A stretch of 46,366 nucleotides of DNA from Bacteroidales bacterium (lineage in GTDB: Bacteria > Bacteroidota > Bacteroidia > Bacteroidales > UBA10428), in contig JAFGQZ010000031.1 in the NCBI GenBank assembly GCA_016935435.1, forward strand, positions 1 to 46,366, in the 5' to 3' direction. The position numbers and the translations under genes were made by a program. Position 1 is the first letter of the stretch. Each line of letters starts with the position of its first letter. Below are positions 9,533 to 18,571 of this stretch, piece by piece. The notes under the pieces are model-generated. The model did not search any database. It was not told where the DNA came from and worked only from the letters and a program-made list of their open reading frames with translations.

Positions 9533-11827
9533 ATGATAAAAGCATTAGCTTTAACCTCGCTCATGTTCACAGCTTGTGTCTTTCAATTGTTTTCGCAGGC
9601 GCCAAAAGAAAGCTGGAGGGATCATCTTGCATACAACAGGGGATACCATGTTGCTGTAACGCCAGAAAAAGTATTTTATGCTGCGTACAAAAGTGGGATG
9701 CTTTCGTATAACCGGCATACCGGCGAAGTTGAAAAGCATTCAAAAGTTACTGGCTTGTCCGATATTGATGTTAGTACACTGGAATATTCTTCCGATGCTG
9801 ATTTGCTCATTATAGGCTATCGTTCTGGAAATATCGATTTACTTACCCGCAAAGGCACTGTTAATTTGCCCGATATAAAAAACAAAAGGATGATTGCTTC
9901 AAAAACAATCAACAAAATTTTAGTTTCCGGGCAATTTGCCTACCTGGCCTGCGATTTTGGAATTGTTGTACTTGACCTGGCAAAAAAAGAAATAAAAGAC
10001 AGTTATATTTTTGGCATTGGAGGCTCAACCATTAAAGTTAACGATATAACCATTTTTGATGGAAATATTTATGCTGCAACCGAATCGGGCATTTATAAAG
10101 CTGCCTTGCAAAGCCCAAACCTGCTCGATTATTCAAGTTGGCAATTACAGAACAATATCGAAGGGTTTAACAGTAGTTTTGTTTGTATTGCCAGCTTTGA
10201 TGAAAAACTTTTTGCTGTACAGGAAGTAGAAGGCACAAAGCGAAGTATTGTTCTGGTATCGGAAAACGATGTTTGGGAAGAGTGGGGCGATTCGTTTGAT
10301 ACCGTTTATTATAACCTTAATGTATATAATAATGTGCTTGGTGTTATTGCCAAAGATCAAGTAAGGTTTTATAACAGCCAGTTTCAGCAAATAACCGGTT
10401 ATGATTTGCCTGGTGCAAGGCATGCCCTCATTGCCAACGATGGCGTTGTTTATACCGCCGGTATGGGATATGGTTTTTATTTATTTGACAATAACCAGGG
10501 CAAGTACCTGGGGGTTAATGGCCCACGCTTTAATTCTACCGGTTTTGTTTCAACTACGGGCAAGTATGTTTGGGTTGGCTCAGGTGGCCCCTTCAGGCCA
10601 TATCTTGAAGGTGGGGCACATGTTTTTTCCGATAATAGGTGGGAAAGCTATAACAATGGCTACACCGATGCATTGAAAGATGTAGGGAACCTTTATAAAT
10701 TTGCTTTTTACCCTGGCAATCCCGAACGGGTATTTGCCAGTGGCTATATGTACGGCCTTTATGAATTCCTGAACGGCGATATTATAAAAAGCCATACCTG
10801 GGAAAATACACCATTATTCAGTTCAACCATCGACCAAAAGGTTGCTGTGCGCATTAAAGGGCTGGATTTCGATTCGGACAATAATCTTTGGACAATAATG
10901 GACGAAACCGATCAACCGGTTTACATATTACGAAATAATGGCGAATGGGAAAACCTAAGCCTACAATCGTCGGTTTTTACCAGCCCGGGTATCTTTGTCG
11001 ATCTCGAAGTTACATTCAACAACCAGGTATGGATATTATCGGGCAGTAAAGGAATAGTTGTGCTCAAGGAAAACAGCGACGGAACTGTTTCCGAAAATGC
11101 TTTTCCTTTAAAAAACAAAGACGGGGAACTGTTGACTGTAGCTTATTGTTTAACCGAAGATAAAGACGGGAATATATGGGTGGGAACCAACAAAGGGCCT
11201 ATTATTTACAGCCCTTCCGACGATATTTTTACCCAAAATGATGTACGGGGCTACCAGGTAAAAATTCCACAGGAAGACGGAGAAGAAGGTGCTGCCGATT
11301 ATTTGCTCGATTATGAAATATTAAACGAAATAGCCGTTGACGGGGGTAACAGAAAATGGATAGCTACAGAAAATTCGGGAGTTTTTTTAGTTTCAGCCGA
11401 TGGGAAAAATACCATTCATAATTTTACTACCGATAATTCACCCCTCATATCAAACAATATTATTGGTATTGGGGTAAATGAAACAACAGGCGAAGTTTTT
11501 ATGTCAACAAACTATGGAATGGTTTCTTACATGGGCACTTCTACCGAAGGGGGCAATGATTTTACGAATGTTTATACTTTTCCAAACCCTGTAAGGCCTG
11601 GTTATAACCGCCTAATAACGATTACCGGGCTGATAAGGGGCACAAATGTTAAAATAACCGATATTAGCGGAAATATTGTTTACGAAACAATATCGGAAGG
11701 CGGACAGGCTGTATGGGACGGTAAAAATTTTTATGGTAACAGGGTAAGTACCGGGGTGTACCTTATATTTCTAACAAACGACGATGGGAGCAAAACCCAT
11801 ATCACTAAAGTATTGTTTATACATTAA
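9533..11827 (+). CDS. porZ: PorZ, beta-propeller component of the type IX secretion system
   Basis: This is a 764-residue exported protein. I chose ATG 9533 over the in-frame TTG two codons earlier because it starts the signal peptide directly (MIKALALTSLMFTACVFQLFSQ). The mature part opens with SWRDHLAYNRGYHVAVTPEKVFYAA, the typical PorZ start. Repeated two-component-regulator-type propeller blades follow (for example DKDGNIWVGTNKGPIIY and DSDNNLWTIMDE). The last 80 or so residues form a C-terminal signal domain (TFPNPVRPGYNRLITITGL, then STGVYLIFL). In Porphyromonas gingivalis PorZ is a surface component that helps the sortase PorU attach anionic LPS to cargo. Its presence fits the T9SS cargo proteins at 1-165 and 1955-3868. 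Confidence 0.88.
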   Translation: MIKALALTSLMFTACVFQLFSQAPKESWRDHLAYNRGYHVAVTPEKVFYAAYKSGMLSYNRHTGEVEKHSKVTGLSDIDVSTLEYSSDADLLIIGYRSGNIDLLTRKGTVNLPDIKNKRMIASKTINKILVSGQFAYLACDFGIVVLDLAKKEIKDSYIFGIGGSTIKVNDITIFDGNIYAATESGIYKAALQSPNLLDYSSWQLQNNIEGFNSSFVCIASFDEKLFAVQEVEGTKRSIVLVSENDVWEEWGDSFDTVYYNLNVYNNVLGVIAKDQVRFYNSQFQQITGYDLPGARHALIANDGVVYTAGMGYGFYLFDNNQGKYLGVNGPRFNSTGFVSTTGKYVWVGSGGPFRPYLEGGAHVFSDNRWESYNNGYTDALKDVGNLYKFAFYPGNPERVFASGYMYGLYEFLNGDIIKSHTWENTPLFSSTIDQKVAVRIKGLDFDSDNNLWTIMDETDQPVYILRNNGEWENLSLQSSVFTSPGIFVDLEVTFNNQVWILSGSKGIVVLKENSDGTVSENAFPLKNKDGELLTVAYCLTEDKDGNIWVGTNKGPIIYSPSDDIFTQNDVRGYQVKIPQEDGEEGAADYLLDYEILNEIAVDGGNRKWIATENSGVFLVSADGKNTIHNFTTDNSPLISNNIIGIGVNETTGEVFMSTNYGMVSYMGTSTEGGNDFTNVYTFPNPVRPGYNRLITITGLIRGTNVKITDISGNIVYETISEGGQAVWDGKNFYGNRVSTGVYLIFLTNDDGSKTHITKVLFIH

Positions 11828-11866
11828 TAAGTATTACTTTAGTAAATTCATCAACTCTGTATAACA

Positions 11867-12460
11867 ATGCGCGAATTATGGAATGCCCGCTATAATAGCG
11901 AAGAATACGTGTATGGGGTAAGCCCAAACCTTTTTTTTGAATCACAGCTCCTGAATTATAAACCTGGCAACTTGCTTCTGCCTGCCGAAGGCGAAGGCCG
12001 AAATGCTGTCTTTGCTGCTTCTCTGTCGTGGAAGGTGTATGCTTTCGACTTTAGCGAAGAAGCCCGCAGAAAAGCTTTAAAGCTGGCAAACAAAAACAAG
12101 GTTTTGATTAATTATGCTTTGTGTTCCTTCGACGACATCGAATACGATGAGGCTTTTTTCGATTGCATAGCCCTTATTTATGCCCACCAACCTTCGGAAA
12201 AGCGGAAAATTTATCACCAGAAGCTTCTAAAATATTTGAAACCCGGAGGTACAATAATACTGGAAGCCTTTTCTAAAAAACAGGTGAACTTTGATACTGG
12301 CGGCCCGAAAAATATAGATATGCTTTTTAGCCTTTCCGATTTAGAATGCGATTTTAATGAATTATCGTCATACGACATTAAAGAAGAACGAATTTTTCTT
12401 GAAGAAGGGCTTTCTCATACAGGTATGGCCAGCATTGTACGTATGATAGGCACAAAATAA
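11867..12460 (+). CDS. SAM-dependent class I methyltransferase
   Basis: This 197-residue protein has a Rossmann methyltransferase fold. Motif I reads NLLLPAEGEGRNAVFAAS near residues 36-53, the acidic end of strand 2 reads VYAFDFSEEA, and motif IV reads FDCIALIYAHQP. The layout (LWNARYNSEEYVYG at the N-terminus) resembles TehB/thiopurine methyltransferase-like proteins. The methyl acceptor cannot be told from sequence. It starts 39 bases after porZ and ends 7 bases before the DUF2797 gene, so it is probably co-transcribed with the latter. Confidence 0.85.
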   Translation: MRELWNARYNSEEYVYGVSPNLFFESQLLNYKPGNLLLPAEGEGRNAVFAASLSWKVYAFDFSEEARRKALKLANKNKVLINYALCSFDDIEYDEAFFDCIALIYAHQPSEKRKIYHQKLLKYLKPGGTIILEAFSKKQVNFDTGGPKNIDMLFSLSDLECDFNELSSYDIKEERIFLEEGLSHTGMASIVRMIGTK

Positions 12461-12467
12461 ACCGGCT

Positions 12468-13274
12468 ATGGAATATGTTGGAAACCTGAACAAATTGCAC
12501 TCGAGGCTTTCCTCTGTGGCAGAGTATTCTTTGACAAACGATATTTTTACCCTGGATTTTAACCCCCTTATAGGCACAACCCTTAACATAGAATACCTGG
12601 GAGAAATAAATTGTATAAAATGCGGGCGAAAAACCAATAAATCGTTTTCGCAGGGGTATTGCTACCCTTGCTTTATGTCGGCACCCGAAACCGAAGAGTG
12701 TGTTTTAAGGCCCGAATTGTGCCGTGCACACGAGGGTTTCGCCCGCGACATGGGTTTTGCAGCCACACATTGCCTTATTGATCATTTTGTATATCTTGCC
12801 CGGACCGATGCGGTAAAAGTAGGCGTTACCCGTAATACACAAATTCCAACCCGTTGGATCGATCAGGGTGCCACCGAGGCCATTATTCTTGCCAGAACAC
12901 CAAACCGTTACCAGGCAGGGTTAATAGAGCAAAGCCTGAAAAAACACCTACCCGATAAAACAAACTGGAGAAACATGCTTACCGGTAAAGTTACCGATAA
13001 AAGGCCTTTGCAAGAAGTTAAACAATTTGCAAAAAATGTAGGAGGTGAAATCCTGCAGATATATTTTGAGCCCGACAACAGCTTACAATCAATTAATTAT
13101 CCGCTTTCTGAAATTCCGGTTAAAGTCGTTTCTTTCGATCTGGACAAGTCCCATTCTATTGGTGGGGTTTTAACAGGCATCAAAGGACAGTACCTAATAT
13201 TCGATAACCAGAATGTGATAAATATCCGTAAATACGGAGGCTATAAGGTAAAAATAAAATGTTCAAACAGGTAA
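12468..13274 (+). CDS. DUF2797 protein with zinc cluster and GIY-YIG-like region
   Basis: I recognise this 268-residue protein as DUF2797, a family without an assigned function. It has two CxxC pairs at C49/C52 and C65/C68, further cysteines at C78 and C85, and H88, which looks like one or two zinc sites. Residues of about 107-160 (VYLARTDAVKVGVTRNTQ, RWIDQGA, and later AGLIEQSLKKHL) follow the order of a GIY-YIG nuclease fold: a strand pair, an arginine and a helix glutamate. Whether it cuts nucleic acid is unknown. The gene sits 7 bases after the methyltransferase, suggesting an operon. The next gene is convergent. Confidence 0.82.
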   Translation: MEYVGNLNKLHSRLSSVAEYSLTNDIFTLDFNPLIGTTLNIEYLGEINCIKCGRKTNKSFSQGYCYPCFMSAPETEECVLRPELCRAHEGFARDMGFAATHCLIDHFVYLARTDAVKVGVTRNTQIPTRWIDQGATEAIILARTPNRYQAGLIEQSLKKHLPDKTNWRNMLTGKVTDKRPLQEVKQFAKNVGGEILQIYFEPDNSLQSINYPLSEIPVKVVSFDLDKSHSIGGVLTGIKGQYLIFDNQNVINIRKYGGYKVKIKCSNR

Positions 13275-13397
13275 TATTCATGTATTTATCAAAATATTGC
13301 GCGATTTTTGGTTTTTTGGCATGGGAAAACTTCTGATTTTTGCCTTGCAACCCTAATTATTGTTTATCTGACACAAACATTTGGCATCCATCAACCC

Positions 13398-13733
13398 TTA
13401 TAGGTTATCGGTAAGTTTTTCATTTTGTTGGTGACGTTGGCTGTCGCGTGCAGTTTTCTTTTTAATGTTTTTGTCAAAGGCTTTTTCCAGATCAACACCT
13501 GTTTGGTTGGCCAGGCATATAAGCACCCATAGTATGTCGGCCATTTCATCGGCCAAATCGTATTTTTTATCGTCGGCTTTAAACGACTGGTCGCCGAATT
13601 TTCTGGCAATAATACGGGCTAGTTCACCGGTTTCTTCAGTTAATATGGCCATATTGGTAAGTTCGCTAAAGTATCGCACCCCGTATGTTTTAATCCAATT
13701 GTCCACTGTTTTTTGTGCTTCTGCGAGTGTCAT
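13398..13733 (-). CDS. MazG-like nucleotide pyrophosphohydrolase
   Basis: This 111-residue all-alpha NTP pyrophosphohydrolase has the EExxE-x-ExxD style metal motif: EETGELARIIARKFGD, then DLADEMADILWVLICLANQTG. Such proteins hydrolyse (d)NTPs to monophosphate and PPi, and the substrate here is unknown. It lies downstream of dtd on the same strand with a 44-base gap and is probably in one operon with it. The C-terminal tail is polar and poorly conserved in appearance. Confidence 0.9.
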   Translation of the reverse strand: MTLAEAQKTVDNWIKTYGVRYFSELTNMAILTEETGELARIIARKFGDQSFKADDKKYDLADEMADILWVLICLANQTGVDLEKAFDKNIKKKTARDSQRHQQNEKLTDNL

Positions 13734-13777
13734 CGATTTTTTGTTTAATGCCTTGTAATTTAATTATTGCAGTAGTA

Positions 13778-14230
13778 TTATTCTTTGTTCTTACTGTCGA
13801 TGAAAATGGTAACCGGACCGTTGTTTACCAGGCTAACCTGCATCATGGCGCCAAATTCACCTGTTGCAACCTTCAGTCCGCTTTCTTCTCCCATTTTCAT
13901 AATAAAAGCCTCGTAAAGCGGAATTGACTTTTCGGGTTTTGATGCCCTGATATACGAAGGCCTGTTGCCTTTTTTAGTGCTTGCATGCAGGGTAAATTGG
14001 CTAACAACCAGAATTTCTCCCTGAATATCCATAACAGATAGGTTCATTACGCCAGCAGTGTCGTCAAAAATCCGAAGCCGGGCAATTTTACCGGTAAGCC
14101 AGTCAACATCTTCCATATTGTCGGAATCTTCAATACCAAGCAGAATTAACAACCCTTTGTTTATATGCGATTTTAAATCCCCCGATATTGTAACTTCTGC
14201 TTTATTTACCCGTTGAATAATTGTACGCAT
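13778..14230 (-). CDS. dtd: D-aminoacyl-tRNA deacylase
   Basis: This 150-residue enzyme removes D-amino acids from mischarged tRNA. It shows the invariant MRTIIQRVNKAEVTI start, the SQFTL motif in ILVVSQFTLHASTKKGNRP, and the cross-subunit NGPVT motif in SLVNNGPVTIFIDS. The full length equals the family norm. It heads a likely dtd-mazG operon and is divergent from the metallopeptidase gene at 14296. Confidence 0.96.
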   Translation of the reverse strand: MRTIIQRVNKAEVTISGDLKSHINKGLLILLGIEDSDNMEDVDWLTGKIARLRIFDDTAGVMNLSVMDIQGEILVVSQFTLHASTKKGNRPSYIRASKPEKSIPLYEAFIMKMGEESGLKVATGEFGAMMQVSLVNNGPVTIFIDSKNKE

Positions 14231-14295
14231 ATTTATTTTTTTGCTAAAATAGGTATTTTATATCGTTCGTAACGAAGTAAAATGGAGAGGAGGGA

Positions 14296-14931
14296 ATGAT
14301 GAGTTTTTGGTTTATAATTCTGCTGTGTGGCTATACCGGGCTAGTTTTTCCGCAATATACCAATTGTGTTTCTAAAAGTCCCGATACCCTTTCAGCAGGT
14401 AGTGTTTTGTTCGAGTTTAACCCACGTACAGAAAAATTTCAGGATCTGTTGGAATTTTCCGGAAGCTATTATCCAGAACTAATCGGCGTAAAAATTGAAG
14501 TGCGCAGGAAGAAAATTACAACCATGATGGCTGCCCGTCCGCGACGCGATTTCTTGTTCTGTTCAAAAGATAAGCGTACATATGTTTTGTTAATCACTGA
14601 AAAATTTAGTATGAATGCCGATTCGATATACAACCAGCTGGGCCCCTGTGCAATTATTGGGGTGCTAGGTCACGAACTTAGCCATATTGCCGATTATTCA
14701 ACAAAAACCAATGCCGAACTTTTATTTTTTGGTATAAAATATGTGATTAACCGCAGAGAAATAGAGAAACAGACCGATTTGGCTGCCATTGAACATGGTT
14801 TTGGCCCCGGGTTGGTAGAATTTACAAGGTTTATTCACCATTCACCGCTTGTGGATAAAAAATATCGTAATAAAAAAAGCAAATATTATTTATCGGCTGT
14901 TGATCTGGAAAGTAGTTTAACCGATTTGTAA
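14296..14931 (+). CDS. Predicted exported M48-like zinc metallopeptidase
   Basis: This is a 211-residue protein of no family I can name firmly. The N-terminus (MMSFWFIILLCGYTGLVFP) is a likely signal peptide. Residues 126-130 read HELSH, an HExxH zinc-peptidase motif, followed about 27 residues later by REIEKQTDLAAIEHG. There E157 and D161 fit the ExxxD third-ligand helix of M48-like gluzincins. It is therefore probably a periplasmic or secreted peptidase. It is shorter than most M48 enzymes and has no extra membrane segments. A purine-rich GGAGAGGAGGGA precedes the ATG, an unusually strong Shine-Dalgarno-like stretch for this genome. Confidence 0.6.
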   Translation: MMSFWFIILLCGYTGLVFPQYTNCVSKSPDTLSAGSVLFEFNPRTEKFQDLLEFSGSYYPELIGVKIEVRRKKITTMMAARPRRDFLFCSKDKRTYVLLITEKFSMNADSIYNQLGPCAIIGVLGHELSHIADYSTKTNAELLFFGIKYVINRREIEKQTDLAAIEHGFGPGLVEFTRFIHHSPLVDKKYRNKKSKYYLSAVDLESSLTDL

Positions 14932-15008
14932 TTCCTACTCCATCGATATTTTGAGTAAATTTACCAAAAATTGTGAATGTATAACTAAACCATAATGGTG
15001 TGAAAAAT

Positions 15009-16703
15009 ATGCGTAAATTAAGCCGCAGGGGAGAATTTCTGTTAGTAATTGTTTCTTTATCAATTTTATCGGCAGGTTTTGTATTACGAGGCGAAAAAGA
15101 CTTCGAAATAGCCCGTAACCTCGATATTTTTGTTACTTTATTTCGCGAAATAAATACGTTTTATGTGGACGAAACCAACCCTGAAAAACTTATCGAATCG
15201 GGGATTCAGGGTATGCTTGAATCGCTCGACCCTTATACAACCTATATTCCTGAAAAAGATCAGGACGATTTCAAGTTTATGACAACCGGCAAATATGGTG
15301 GCATTGGCGCCTTAATTCGTAAAGCCGGTGAATACACCATGATTTCGGAACCTTATGAAGGCTTTCCGGCGCAAATTTCAGGAATCAGGGCTGGTGATAC
15401 CATTCTTGCCATCGACGGGGTTTCGCTTAAGGGTAAAACAATTAGCGAGGTGAGCGAAATGCTTAAAGGTACCCCTAATACTTCTTTAACCTTGTTGTTG
15501 AGAAGATATGGCACCGACAGTACAATTAGAAAAACTTTTAACCGGCAACAGGTTTCGATTCCGAATGTGCCTTATTATGGGCTCATGGGCAACAATATCG
15601 GGTACATTTTACTGAATAACTTTACCAAAGATGCTGGCAAAGAAGTTAAAGCAGCCTTTCTCGATCTGAAAAACCGTGGGGCAAACTCCATTGTGCTCGA
15701 CCTGCGGGGAAACCCGGGAGGCTTATTAAACGAAGCAGTAAATGTTGTAAATATATGGGTTTCCAGAAACCAGGAGGTTGTTTCAACAAAGGGAAGGGTT
15801 TCGCAGTGGTACAGCACCTATAAAACCGAAATGGCGCCTGCCGATACTACAATACCTTTGGCAGTTTTAGTGAGCAGGGGTTCGGCCTCGGCCTCCGAAA
15901 TTGTTGCAGGTGCTTTACAAGACCTCGACCGCGCAGTGGTTATTGGCCAGAAAACCTTTGGCAAAGGACTGGTGCAAACTACCCGCCCCTTAAGTTACAA
16001 TGCCCAGCTTAAAATTACAACTGCAAAATATTATATTCCAAGCGGCAGGTGCATTCAAGCCCTTGATTATACCCATCGTAACGACGATGGCAGTGTTGGT
16101 TTTGTGCATGATTCTTTAAAATCGGAATTTCAAACCCGCAACGGCCGTAAAGTATTTGATGGGGGTGGAATTGACCCCGATATAAATATTGAAAAAGAAG
16201 CCCCCGGGAACATTACTATTGCCTTGTATGCACAAAACCTTATTTTCGATTTTGCTACAGTTTTTGCCTCTGAAAACCAAAAAATCGACAGTCCGTCAGC
16301 TTTTTATATATACGATGAACTTTATGCTTCGTTTGTGAAGTATTTGCAGGACAAGCATTTCGATTACACAACCCAATCTTCGGAAAAACTTGCTGAATTG
16401 GAAAAGTCGGCGCGTCGCGAAGGGTATTTTACTGTTATTTCTCCAGAGTTGGCCCTTCTAAAGGAAAAACTGCAGGGCGATAAAGAAACAGATTTACAGA
16501 TTTTCCGTAAAGAGATTTCAGATCTTTTAAAAGACGAAATTGTTAGCCGGTTCTTTTATCAGAAAGGAAGAATAGAAACCAGTCTTGCCGATGACCCTGA
16601 AGTGGCAAAGGCTATGGAAATTCTTTCGGGGAAAACTACTTACTTCGATATTCTGAATGGTTCTTACAAAGGAGAAACGGTATTTGCTGTTAAATCTCAT
16701 TAG
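15009..16703 (+). CDS. S41 family C-terminal processing protease
   Basis: This is a CtpA/Prc-type serine protease of about 564 residues. Order of parts: a signal anchor (about 10-28, LLVIVSLSILSAGF); a helical segment with FYVDETNPEKLIESGIQGML, typical of CTPases; a PDZ domain (about 95-180, GIRAGDTILAIDGVSLKG); and the S41 core with LDLRGNPGGLL, the catalytic serine in SRGSASASEIVAGAL and the lysine in GQKTFGKGLVQ. About 170 C-terminal residues form an extra helical tail. I prefer ATG 15009, although GTG 15000 would add three residues. It acts in the periplasm on envelope proteins and its targets are unknown. Confidence 0.93.
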   Translation: MRKLSRRGEFLLVIVSLSILSAGFVLRGEKDFEIARNLDIFVTLFREINTFYVDETNPEKLIESGIQGMLESLDPYTTYIPEKDQDDFKFMTTGKYGGIGALIRKAGEYTMISEPYEGFPAQISGIRAGDTILAIDGVSLKGKTISEVSEMLKGTPNTSLTLLLRRYGTDSTIRKTFNRQQVSIPNVPYYGLMGNNIGYILLNNFTKDAGKEVKAAFLDLKNRGANSIVLDLRGNPGGLLNEAVNVVNIWVSRNQEVVSTKGRVSQWYSTYKTEMAPADTTIPLAVLVSRGSASASEIVAGALQDLDRAVVIGQKTFGKGLVQTTRPLSYNAQLKITTAKYYIPSGRCIQALDYTHRNDDGSVGFVHDSLKSEFQTRNGRKVFDGGGIDPDINIEKEAPGNITIALYAQNLIFDFATVFASENQKIDSPSAFYIYDELYASFVKYLQDKHFDYTTQSSEKLAELEKSARREGYFTVISPELALLKEKLQGDKETDLQIFRKEISDLLKDEIVSRFFYQKGRIETSLADDPEVAKAMEILSGKTTYFDILNGSYKGETVFAVKSH

Positions 16704-16866
16704 TGAATTTCTAAAAGGAATTTTTGTTGTAGTGTAGGATCATTCAGTGTGTGGTTCTTTTTATTTTTTTTAGCAAGGTAAATAATAAGAGGTTGCCTTC
16801 GGAATTCTTTAAAATATCAGTTGGAAAACCAAAGGGTTTAAGGCTTATTTCTATGTACTTAATTTC

Positions 16867-16874
16867 TATCTTTG
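16867..16874 (+). promoter_or_regulatory. Bacteroidetes -7 promoter box (TATCTTTG) of xth
   Basis: This is an exact TAnnTTTG match ending 18 bases before ATG 16893. It overlaps the in-frame TTG at 16872, which argues against that codon as the start of exonuclease III. Confidence 0.65.
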
Positions 16875-16892
16875 GCACAAACATTTTTACCA

Positions 16893-17663
16893 ATGCCAAT
16901 TCGTATTATTTCTTATAATGTTAACGGACTAAGGGCTGCATTCGGCAAAGGGTTTGCCGATTGGCTTAAAACCGAATCACCCGATATTTTATGTGTCCAG
17001 GAAACCAAAGCACAACATGAACAAATCGATACAAAGGTATTAGAATACTTAGGTTACAACAGTTATATTCATTCAGCCGAAAAAAAGGGATATAGCGGTG
17101 TGGCTTTATTCTCGAAAATGAAGCCTAAAGCGGTTACTATGGGTATGGGCATAGAAAGGTTCGACTCAGAAGGCCGGATTTTATGTGCCCACTTCGATAA
17201 GTTTTCGGTTATAAGTACTTATATTCCCAGTGGAACAACCGGCGACGAAAGGCAGGATTTTAAAATGGAGTTCCTTGATGCATTTTACAGATATATTGCT
17301 GAAACCCGCAAAGTGCACCCCAACCTGGTTGTTTCTGGCGATTATAATATTTGCCACAAGCCTATTGATATTAACCATCCGAAGAAACACGAAAAAATGT
17401 CGGGATTTTTACCTGATGAACGCGAATGGTTCGATAAATTCATCGAAATGGGCCTCATCGATACCTTCAGGGTTTTTAACCAACAGGCCGATCAGTACTC
17501 TTGGTGGAGTTATCGGGCAAACTCGCGCGCAAAAAACCTGGGTTGGCGAATCGACTACCATATTGCCACAGAAACTCTCCGGCCATACCTTTTGTCGGCA
17601 CGTATATTGAACCATGTGGAACACTCCGACCATTGTCCGGTTGAAGTAACCATCGATATTTAA
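16893..17663 (+). CDS. xth: Exodeoxyribonuclease III (AP endonuclease)
   Basis: This 256-residue EEP-superfamily nuclease acts in base-excision repair, cutting DNA at abasic sites and trimming 3' ends. Conserved blocks are RIISYNVNGLRAA, CVQETKA (metal glutamate), GYSGVALFSK, VSGDYNICH (catalytic aspartate/asparagine), YSWWSYRANSRAKNLGWRIDY, and the terminal HSDHCPVEV with the catalytic Asp-His. ATG 16893 starts right at the first strand and lies behind a good -7 box. The PfkB gene begins 14 bases after the stop and is probably co-transcribed. Confidence 0.96.
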   Translation: MPIRIISYNVNGLRAAFGKGFADWLKTESPDILCVQETKAQHEQIDTKVLEYLGYNSYIHSAEKKGYSGVALFSKMKPKAVTMGMGIERFDSEGRILCAHFDKFSVISTYIPSGTTGDERQDFKMEFLDAFYRYIAETRKVHPNLVVSGDYNICHKPIDINHPKKHEKMSGFLPDEREWFDKFIEMGLIDTFRVFNQQADQYSWWSYRANSRAKNLGWRIDYHIATETLRPYLLSARILNHVEHSDHCPVEVTIDI

Positions 17664-17677
17664 CTCCGGTTAGCATC

Positions 17678-18571
17678 ATGCCAAAACCAATTAATGCATT
17701 GTTTGCCGGTTTAAGCATTATCGATTTACAGGTATTTGTGCCGTTTTATCCGGCCTCAAATACAAAAACCCGTACCGATAAATTTGAAATTTCTACCGGC
17801 GGGCCTGCCACAAATGCAGCCATTACATGTTCATTTCTTGGTGCCGAAACAACACTAATCAGCCCGGTAGGCAAGCACTATTTCTCCCATAGTATTACCG
17901 AAAGCATATCTCAACAAGATGTACAGCATATCGATCCGCTTAAAAATATTGAAGCCGAACCGCTTATTGCCAGCATAGTTACCGACGAAAGTAATGGCGA
18001 ACGTACCATTTTTTCGTACCACCCGTCGAACAGAACTATCAATTATGCTCCCGTGACAGATATAGATATCGATAATTTCCATATTGTTCTGTCAGACGGG
18101 TTTTATCCCGAAATGGCTGTGGAACTATTGAAAAATACCGGCAAACATAAAATCCCTTCAGTTTTCGACGGGGGTAGTTGGAAAACGGGAACCGAAAACA
18201 TACTGCCTTATATTGATATAGCTATTTGCAGCAACGATTTTCATCCACCCGGGCTTCGTTCGCTCGATGAAATTATCTGCTATCTCCAAAATTACGGGAT
18301 AGAAAAAATTGCCATTACACGTGGTGGGCAATCGATAGTAATTGCCGAACGGGGTGTTTTTTCTGAAATTTCTGTACCGCAAGTTGCCTGTATCGATTCA
18401 TTAGGTGCCGGTGATGTTTTTCACGGTGCTTTTTGCTACTTTTATGCCTTGGGACATAGTTTTCGCAATGCCCTGGAAAAAGCTTCGGAAATAGCCTCTT
18501 TTTCATGCATGCACCGGGGCACGCGAAATTGGATGCCCCATTATCTTAACCAAATAAAAAATAAATCATGA
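17678..18571 (+). CDS. PfkB family carbohydrate/nucleoside kinase
   Basis: This 297-residue ribokinase-like kinase shows the substrate-side motif GGPATNAAITCSFLGA at about residues 41-56. The catalytic and anion-hole motif is DSLGAGDVFHGAF, with base D246 in GAGD. Phosphorylation of a sugar or nucleoside by ATP follows from the family. The substrate cannot be read from sequence. It overlaps the next gene by four bases (ATGA at 18568-18571), which implies translational coupling with the START-like protein. Confidence 0.9.
   Translation: MPKPINALFAGLSIIDLQVFVPFYPASNTKTRTDKFEISTGGPATNAAITCSFLGAETTLISPVGKHYFSHSITESISQQDVQHIDPLKNIEAEPLIASIVTDESNGERTIFSYHPSNRTINYAPVTDIDIDNFHIVLSDGFYPEMAVELLKNTGKHKIPSVFDGGSWKTGTENILPYIDIAICSNDFHPPGLRSLDEIICYLQNYGIEKIAITRGGQSIVIAERGVFSEISVPQVACIDSLGAGDVFHGAFCYFYALGHSFRNALEKASEIASFSCMHRGTRNWMPHYLNQIKNKS

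Noticed and set aside
14266..14276. Palindrome TTCGT-A-ACGAA between the divergent dtd and metallopeptidase genes
   Set aside because: It is short and a single occurrence, so it is not distinguishable from chance.
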